Positions 38,056 to 42,555 of a DNA stretch of 42,555 bases are shown one piece after another. The stretch is from assembly GCF_014859475.1 (NCBI RefSeq), contig NZ_JACUUE010000003.1, positions 1-42,555 of the forward strand. Reading direction: 5' to 3'. A program made the translations under genes and the position numbers. Source of the DNA: Rhodoferax sp. (GTDB lineage: Bacteria > Pseudomonadota > Gammaproteobacteria > Burkholderiales > Burkholderiaceae_C). How positions within the stretch are numbered: position 1 is the stretch's first letter; each line of letters starts with the position of its first letter. Below the pieces are notes generated by a model, which searched no databases, was not told the origin of the DNA, and worked only from the letters and a program-made list of their open reading frames with translations.

Positions 38056-40955
38056 CCGCACTGCCCCACATAGCCACAGGCGGTGCAGAAGTCGCAACCG
38101 TCCTTGTGGATCACAGTGGGGTTGCCGCATTCGGGGCAGGTTTTGCCTGCCATCGTTTTGCCGGCCTCGCGCGCCTCAGGGGTGTCGAGCACGCCCATGT
38201 CGCGCAGCGGATAACCTTCTTCATTCAGAATGCCCAGCATGGCGTAGCGGTGGATGATCAGCCGGGCAATGTAGGCCACGGTTGACGGCCAGGTTTGCTG
38301 GCGCTTTTCACCGTTGGGCAGGCCTGGCACAAAGGCCATGAAGTGGCCCAGGGGTTCGGCGTAGTTGAGCAGTTTGCGCAGCTTCATGCCGATCCAGGCC
38401 GGGTCGATCACCCGCATGTCAAGCGACAGCAGGCGCGCCAGGCCGTCCATGGCCTTGGGGTAGTTGCCGCTGAAACCCACCGCGCAGGGCCGTGTCACCA
38501 TGTTGCCGTCGGGGCCGGCCAGATTGACTTCTTTCAGTGTGACGGTAAAGGCTTCGCTGGTGGCCGGGTTGTCCACATCGACCGCCCAGGCCAGCGTGCC
38601 CGACGGGCCGGTGACGGGCTCGTTGCGGCTGAACATGGCATCGATGACCGGGGTGTAAACAGGGGTGCTGTCGGTTGCTTTTTTCGTGGCTTGCGCGGCG
38701 ATTTGCTCGCAGCGCCAGCGGATCACGGCAGCCGTGGCGGCCACCACGCCCGGGAACAGGCGCTTTTCGCCATGCGGCGGGAACGGCATTTCGAACGCAT
38801 GCTCCTCGCTGACGGTGGCCAGCGCATCGAGCTTGAGCTGCAGCCAGGCGGGGTCGTTGGCGCGCAGGTCCATCGACAGGGTCTTGGCCATGGCGCCCAG
38901 GCCGCGCGGCTGCTCGGCACCGTTCACCCACACTTCAAAGGGCTGCGCCGCGCCACCTTCGACCAGCGAGAGTTCGCCGATGAACAGGGCAAAATCGCCG
39001 AACGGATGGTGCACCATGAAGGTCCAGGCCGGGTTGCCGCCCGGCAGGTCGGGGCGGCCGGGCCAGCGCAGTGATGACAACACGGGGGCTGGCAGGCGGT
39101 CGAGCAGCAGACGGTGGTTGGCGCCGTCGATCTGCAGCGGTTTGGCGCTGCTGGGCGCGGCTGGCGCGCTCACGCTCAGCACCGAGCCCAGCACCGAGTT
39201 GGGCCGGTAAGTGGCCAGGCCTTTCAGGCCCGACTGCCAGGCCTGGGTGTACAGCCCCTGGAAGTCTTCATAAGGGTAATCGGCGGGCACGTTGACGGTT
39301 TTTGAAATGGCCGTGTCAATAAAGGGCGCCACGGCCGCCACCATTTCTTCGTGCGCCTGGGCGCTCATTTCCAGCGCGGTGACAAAGGCGTCGGTCAAGG
39401 GGGCATCGCTGCCGAACATGTGGCGGTAAAGGCGCCAGGCGTGGTCTTCGACCGCGTATTCCTTGAAGCTGCCGTCGGGCATGCGCTTTTTACGGGTGTA
39501 GCTCCAGCTGAACGCCGGTTCGATGCCGTTGCTGGCGTTGTCGGCAAAGGCCAGGCTGATGGTGCCGGTGGGCGCGATGGACAGCAGGTGCGAGTTGCGC
39601 AAGCCGTGCTTGTGAATGCGTTTTTTCAGGTCGGCGGGCAAGCGCGTGGCAAAGTTTTGGCCGCTCAGGTACAGGTCAGCATTGAACAATGGGAATGCGC
39701 CGCGCTCAACGGCCAGATCGCAGGATGCCTGGTAGGAGGTGTCACGCATCAATTCAGAGATGTTGCGCGCCATGTCGCGCGCGGCTTGTGTGTCGTAACG
39801 CAAATTGAGCATCACCAGCGCATCGCCCAGCCCGGTGTAGCCCAGCCCGACGCGGCGCTTGGAGGCGGCTTCCTGTTGCTGTTGCGGTAGCGGCCAGACG
39901 GTGGCGTCGAGCACGTTGTCGAGCATGCGCACCGCCACCTTGGCGACCTCGGCAAAGGCCTTGCGGTCGAAGCTGGCGTTGTCGGAAAACGGCTCTCTGA
40001 CAAAACGCGTCAGGTCGATCGAGCCCAGGCAGCAGCAGCCGTAGGGCGGCAGCGGCTGCTCAGCGCAGGGGTTGGTGCTGGCGATGGTTTCACAGTACGA
40101 CAGGTTGTTGTCGCGGTTCATCTGGTCGAGAAACAGCACGCCGGGCTCGGCGTGGTCGTAGGTGGAGCGCATGATCTGGTCCCACAGCGTGCGGGCCTTG
40201 AGCTTGCGATAGACCCAGACCCCCTTGTCTTCATCGTGATAAGAACCCGCCTCTTTTTGCGGTGTGCCCGGCTCGGCTTTGTGTACCAGGCAGAAGTCGG
40301 CATCGGCTTGCACGGCGTTCATGAATTCGTCCGACACACCCACCGAGATGTTGAAGTTTTTCAGGTCGCCCTGGTCCTTGGCATGGATGAATTCCTCGAT
40401 GTCCGGGTGGTCGCAGCGCAGCACGCCCATCTGGGCGCCGCGCCGAGCGCCGGCTGATTCGACCGTCTCGCAGGAGCGGTCGAACACCCGCATGTAGCTC
40501 ACCGGCCCGGAGGCGCTGCTTTGCGTGCTGCCAACCCAGGCGCCGCGCGGACGGATGCGGGAAAAGTCGTAACCCACACCACCGCCTCGGCGCATGGTTT
40601 CAGCGGCCTCGGTGAGCGCGGTGTAAATGCCGGGGTGGCCGTCTTCGACATGGGCAATCGAGTCACCCACGGGCTGCACAAAACAGTTGATGAGGGTGGC
40701 GGCCAGGTCAGTGCCAGCGGCCGACTGGATGCGTCCGGCGGGCAAAAATCCGGTTTCGAGCGCAGTCAAAAATTTGGCCTCCCAGTCCTTCTGCTGCTCG
40801 GGCGCTTCGACCCTGGCGAGGGCGCGGGCGACGCGCTGGTTGACGTCGGTGATGCTGTTTTCGGTGCCTTTGCTGTATTTTTCGAGCAGGACTTCGATGC
40901 TGATGGGCTGGGTCTCCAGCGCAGTCAAAATGGGGGCGGTGGTGGCTTGTGACAT
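38052..40955 (-). CDS. nrdJ: Adenosylcobalamin-dependent (class II) ribonucleotide reductase
   Basis: 967 aa. Class II enzymes reduce ribonucleotides with a B12-generated radical and need no oxygen. N-terminal active-site Cys91 in [10 protein letters not shown], the radical-site loop NPCAE (thiyl Cys297, Glu299), and a run CCC at 307-309. The C-terminal tail has C940-x2-C943, C954, C957, C960 and C966, serving re-reduction of the active site and possibly zinc binding. Residues about 673-748 and 803-902 look like two copies of one domain. Two NrdR boxes precede it. No cobalamin riboswitch was seen upstream. Confidence 0.95.
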   Translation of the reverse strand: MSQATTAPILTALETQPISIEVLLEKYSKGTENSITDVNQRVARALARVEAPEQQKDWEAKFLTALETGFLPAGRIQSAAGTDLAATLINCFVQPVGDSIAHVEDGHPGIYTALTEAAETMRRGGGVGYDFSRIRPRGAWVGSTQSSASGPVSYMRVFDRSCETVESAGARRGAQMGVLRCDHPDIEEFIHAKDQGDLKNFNISVGVSDEFMNAVQADADFCLVHKAEPGTPQKEAGSYHDEDKGVWVYRKLKARTLWDQIMRSTYDHAEPGVLFLDQMNRDNNLSYCETIASTNPCAEQPLPPYGCCCLGSIDLTRFVREPFSDNASFDRKAFAEVAKVAVRMLDNVLDATVWPLPQQQQEAASKRRVGLGYTGLGDALVMLNLRYDTQAARDMARNISELMRDTSYQASCDLAVERGAFPLFNADLYLSGQNFATRLPADLKKRIHKHGLRNSHLLSIAPTGTISLAFADNASNGIEPAFSWSYTRKKRMPDGSFKEYAVEDHAWRLYRHMFGSDAPLTDAFVTALEMSAQAHEEMVAAVAPFIDTAISKTVNVPADYPYEDFQGLYTQAWQSGLKGLATYRPNSVLGSVLSVSAPAAPSSAKPLQIDGANHRLLLDRLPAPVLSSLRWPGRPDLPGGNPAWTFMVHHPFGDFALFIGELSLVEGGAAQPFEVWVNGAEQPRGLGAMAKTLSMDLRANDPAWLQLKLDALATVSEEHAFEMPFPPHGEKRLFPGVVAATAAVIRWRCEQIAAQATKKATDSTPVYTPVIDAMFSRNEPVTGPSGTLAWAVDVDNPATSEAFTVTLKEVNLAGPDGNMVTRPCAVGFSGNYPKAMDGLARLLSLDMRVIDPAWIGMKLRKLLNYAEPLGHFMAFVPGLPNGEKRQQTWPSTVAYIARLIIHRYAMLGILNEEGYPLRDMGVLDTPEAREAGKTMAGKTCPECGNPTVIHKDGCDFCTACGYVGQCG

Positions 40956-41051
40956 GGATTCCTTCCTAAAAACGAGTTGCTATGGTAGTTCTGGAAAATC
41001 CAATTTTCAATGCTTTTGCACAAATACGACAGACAAAATAAAAATAAAAAA

Positions 41052-41067
41052 ACGCTATAGGTAGTGT
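41052..41067 (-). promoter_or_regulatory. NrdR box, proximal to nrdJ
   Basis: On the minus strand this reads ACACTACCTATAGCGT, 13 of 16 matches to the NrdR consensus ACACTATATATAGTGT. It overlaps a TATAGC -10-like hexamer (41054-41059), the usual way NrdR blocks transcription of nrd genes. Confidence 0.75.
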
Positions 41068-41083
41068 TAATCCCTATTAACAA
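41054..41083 (-). promoter_or_regulatory. nrdJ promoter
   Basis: TTGTTA (-35-like, 41078-41083) and TATAGC (-10-like, 41054-41059) lie 18 bases apart on the minus strand, between and over the two NrdR boxes. Hexamer matches are partial, so this is a candidate. Confidence 0.5.
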
Positions 41084-41098
41084 AGCTAAATGTAGTGT
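41083..41098 (-). promoter_or_regulatory. NrdR box, distal to nrdJ
   Basis: Reads ACACTACATTTAGCTT on the minus strand, 12 of 16 matches to the consensus. Its spacing to the proximal box is 31 bases centre to centre, about three DNA turns, as in known NrdR-regulated promoters where paired boxes bind one oligomer. Confidence 0.72.
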
Positions 41099-41202
41099 AT
41101 TGAGCTGCCGCAAGGACTGTTCAACCTGCCGCTCCAAGAAGCGTCTGCAAACGGGTGGCGGAGGAATGTTCGGAAAAGCTGTGCAGGCTCGGCAGGAGCT
41201 GC

Positions 41203-42021
41203 TCAGGCCGGGCTGGCAACGCCAAAATCATCTTCAAGCGGAACCGCAGGGTAGTGAAACCGCACCGGACCATCCGGGCGCTCGTTCACATACTGGAACA
41301 CCAGCGGATCGGTGCTGGCGTGCAGCTCGGCCACCGTGCCTTCAAAGGCGAGCTTGCCTTGGTCGAGAATGAGCACATGGTCGGCAATCTCGAGGGTTTG
41401 GGTCAACTCATGCGAGACAAAAATACTCGTCAACCCCATCGCATCGTTGAGCTGGCGAATCAGCCGCGCGGCAACATGCAGAGAAATTGGATCGAGGCCT
41501 GAAAAAGGCTCGTCGTACATCACCAAATCGGGGTCCAGTGCAATCGCGCGCGCGATGCCGATGCGCTTGGCCATGCCGCCCGACACCTCACTGGGCATCA
41601 GGTCGCGGGCGTTGCGCAGGCCCACCGCGTTGAGCTTCATCAGAACGATGTCGCGGATCAACGCTTCTGGCAAATCGGTGTGTTCGCGCAGCGGAAAGGC
41701 CACGTTCTCGAACACGCTCATGTCGGCAAACAGGGCGCCAAACTGGTACAGCATGCCCATGCGCCGCCGCACGGCGTAGAGCTGCTGCTGGTCCATGGGG
41801 CCCAGATCCTGCCCGTCGAACAGCATTTGCCCCGACCAGGCGTGCATCTGGCCACCCATCAGCCGCAGCGTGGTCGTCTTGCCGCCGCCCATCGGCCCGA
41901 TCAGCGCTGTGACCTTACCCCTGGGGATGCGCAGCGAAACGTCGTCCAGAATGGCGCGCTCCCCGTAGCCGAAGCTGAGGTTGCGAAATTCGACAAGAGG
42001 TGAGTTGGAGGTGGGTGGCAT
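41203..42021 (-). CDS. MlaF-like ABC transporter ATPase without neighbouring permease
   Basis: 272 aa from ATG at MPPTSNSPLVEF, chosen because codons upstream have no family resemblance. Walker A GPMGGGKT (42-49), Q-loop LYQFGALFADMSV, signature SGGMAKR (147-153), Walker B MYDEP (D170/E171) and H-loop VSHELTQTL. This matches MlaF, ATPase of the phospholipid/intermembrane transport complex that maintains outer-membrane asymmetry. The genes mlaE and mlaD that normally follow mlaF are absent; nrdJ lies downstream instead. It may be an orphan paralogue. Confidence 0.85.
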   Translation of the reverse strand: MPPTSNSPLVEFRNLSFGYGERAILDDVSLRIPRGKVTALIGPMGGGKTTTLRLMGGQMHAWSGQMLFDGQDLGPMDQQQLYAVRRRMGMLYQFGALFADMSVFENVAFPLREHTDLPEALIRDIVLMKLNAVGLRNARDLMPSEVSGGMAKRIGIARAIALDPDLVMYDEPFSGLDPISLHVAARLIRQLNDAMGLTSIFVSHELTQTLEIADHVLILDQGKLAFEGTVAELHASTDPLVFQYVNERPDGPVRFHYPAVPLEDDFGVASPA

Positions 42022-42221
42022 GGATACTCGATGCGGACAACGCCCGGCATGCAAATGATAGAGGATACAGGGCAAGAAGCCGCTCGAACCCTGAAAGTTT
42101 TTCAAGGTGCCGGATGGCAAATGCCTTTTCAGCGGCGTCCGGCGCCGTTCGATATTGACCGTGCCCGCAATGTGATACGTGCCCCGTGATGAATGGAGCG
42201 GACCTCAAGGCCCGGACGAGG

Positions 42222-42284
42222 TCAGAACACCAGCATCAGTTGGATGCTGTAGTAACTTGCATGAATCCGTAGCGACGCCCCAAA
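42222..42284 (-). pseudogene. Possible remnant: C-terminal end of an outer-membrane beta-barrel protein
   Basis: On the minus strand a 20-codon open stretch ends HASYYSIQLMLVF followed by a stop. F, L, L, I and Y at alternate positions from the end give the hydrophobic pattern with terminal Phe typical of beta-barrel assembly signals. An in-frame stop precedes the stretch and a repeat element begins 15 bases further on. It may be the 3' relic of a gene disrupted there, or chance. Confidence 0.3.
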
Positions 42285-42298
42285 TCATGAAAGAGCAC

Positions 42299-42518
42299 CG
42301 TCATCGCGAGCGCAGCGTGGCGATCCACGTCTTGCGGGTGCATGGATTCACTGCGTTCGCAATGACAAGCTCGTCACTGCGAGCCATCCGTACCCGGCCC
42401 GATACCGCACACGGACCTTGAACAGAGACTTCGTCATCGCGAGCGTAGCGCGGCAGTCCATGACTTCCGGGGTCATGGATTGCGTCACTGCGTTCGCAAC
42501 GACGGGGGTGTTCATGGA
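42299..42518 (-). repeat. Composite palindromic repeat, copy 3 (two hairpins flanking one module)
   Basis: Read on the minus strand: boundary TCCATGAACACCCC (42505-42518), a 73-base palindrome (42432-42504), the module with GTTCAAGGTCCGTGTGCGGTAT and GGGCCGGGTACGG (42367-42431), then a second palindrome (42299-42366). The order hairpin-module equals copies 1 and 2, with an added hairpin. Arms carry CGTCATCGCGAGCG and GTTCGCAATGAC/GTTCGCAACGACG. Confidence 0.85.
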
Positions 42519-42555
42519 AAGCGTAGCGCGGCAGTCCAGGTAGTCCAGGCAGTCC
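42519..42555. repeat. Partial repeat arm running off the window
   Basis: AGCGTAGCGCGGCAGTCCA at 42520-42538 equals part of the hairpin arm at 42443-42461, apart from one flanking base, and is followed by short repeats of AGTCCAGG. The element continues outside the window. Confidence 0.6.

Larger units (their letters stand above)
42022..42555. other. 534-base repeat-rich intergenic tail of the window
   Basis: No complete gene. The part next to mlaF (42022-42221) shows no recognisable content beyond a presumed promoter for it. Then come a possible remnant of an outer-membrane protein gene end (42222-42284, minus strand), two copies of the hairpin repeat on the minus strand with the joining module, and the start of another copy cut by the window edge. 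Confidence 0.6.

Noticed and set aside
40956-41150. Cobalamin riboswitch upstream of the B12-dependent nrdJ
   Set aside because: The B12-box and GC-rich core of that riboswitch are not visible on the minus strand; NrdR boxes and an AT-rich leader are found instead.

Overview
The window looks like chromosomal DNA of a betaproteobacterium of the order Burkholderiales, most likely a Comamonadaceae member of the Rhodoferax/Polaromonas kind. This is inferred from high GC, the ribBX-ribH-nusB-aminotransferase-ybgC-tolQRA run, an adenosylcobalamin-type NrdJ, an AapJQMP amino-acid transporter and the general protein style. There is no phage, plasmid, CRISPR array or complete insertion sequence. I support about 33 protein genes, one tRNA, several regulatory sites and a family of hairpin-forming interspersed repeats.

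Layout. (1) 1-3418: a periplasmic substrate-binding-like protein (5' end outside the window) overlaps a hybrid sensor kinase; a LuxR-type response regulator converges on them. This looks like a three-part sensory system. (2) 3476-7039: dnaE. (3) 13224 down to 7390, minus strand: an eight-gene run (ribBX, ribH, nusB, an aminotransferase, ybgC, tolQ, tolR, tolA) ending in a hairpin terminator. tolB and pal are absent. (4) 13368-16870: a small coiled-coil membrane protein, then a 989-aa fusion of 2,4-dienoyl-CoA reductase (FadH) with a dienoyl-CoA isomerase-like crotonase domain. (5) 16871-17427: zapA and a coiled-coil partner. (6) 17546-21866: an RND efflux adaptor and pump, followed by tRNA-Leu(UAG). 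(7) 22111-24837: mog and darP/yjgA divergent from pmbA. (8) 24908-29380, minus strand: aapJ-aapQ-aapM-aapP, with a repeat element between aapM and aapP. (9) 29775-32900: a voltage-gated-type ion channel with a zinc ribbon, a core-MetE methionine synthase and a serine hydrolase. (10) 33054-38055: a 2-oxoacid:acceptor oxidoreductase operon behind a perfect FNR/Anr box, with an NAD(P)H/ferredoxin module fused into one protein, then a universal stress protein. (11) 38052-40955, minus strand: class II ribonucleotide reductase nrdJ behind two NrdR boxes. (12) 41203-42021: an orphan MlaF-like ATPase, then repeat-rich DNA to the end.

How the parts fit. The FNR-controlled oxidoreductase, the UspA protein and the oxygen-independent NrdJ suggest a facultative lifestyle with low-oxygen metabolism. 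The FadH fusion would join two consecutive steps in oxidation of unsaturated fatty acids with odd-position double bonds.

The most notable observations are the reductase-isomerase fusion, a copy of the palindromic repeat that appears to have been inserted in frame inside that same gene, the repeat interrupting the aap operon, the FNR-controlled oxidoreductase with its fused electron-transfer subunit, and the binding protein/hybrid kinase/regulator trio. All functions are read from sequence motifs by eye; no database search was run.
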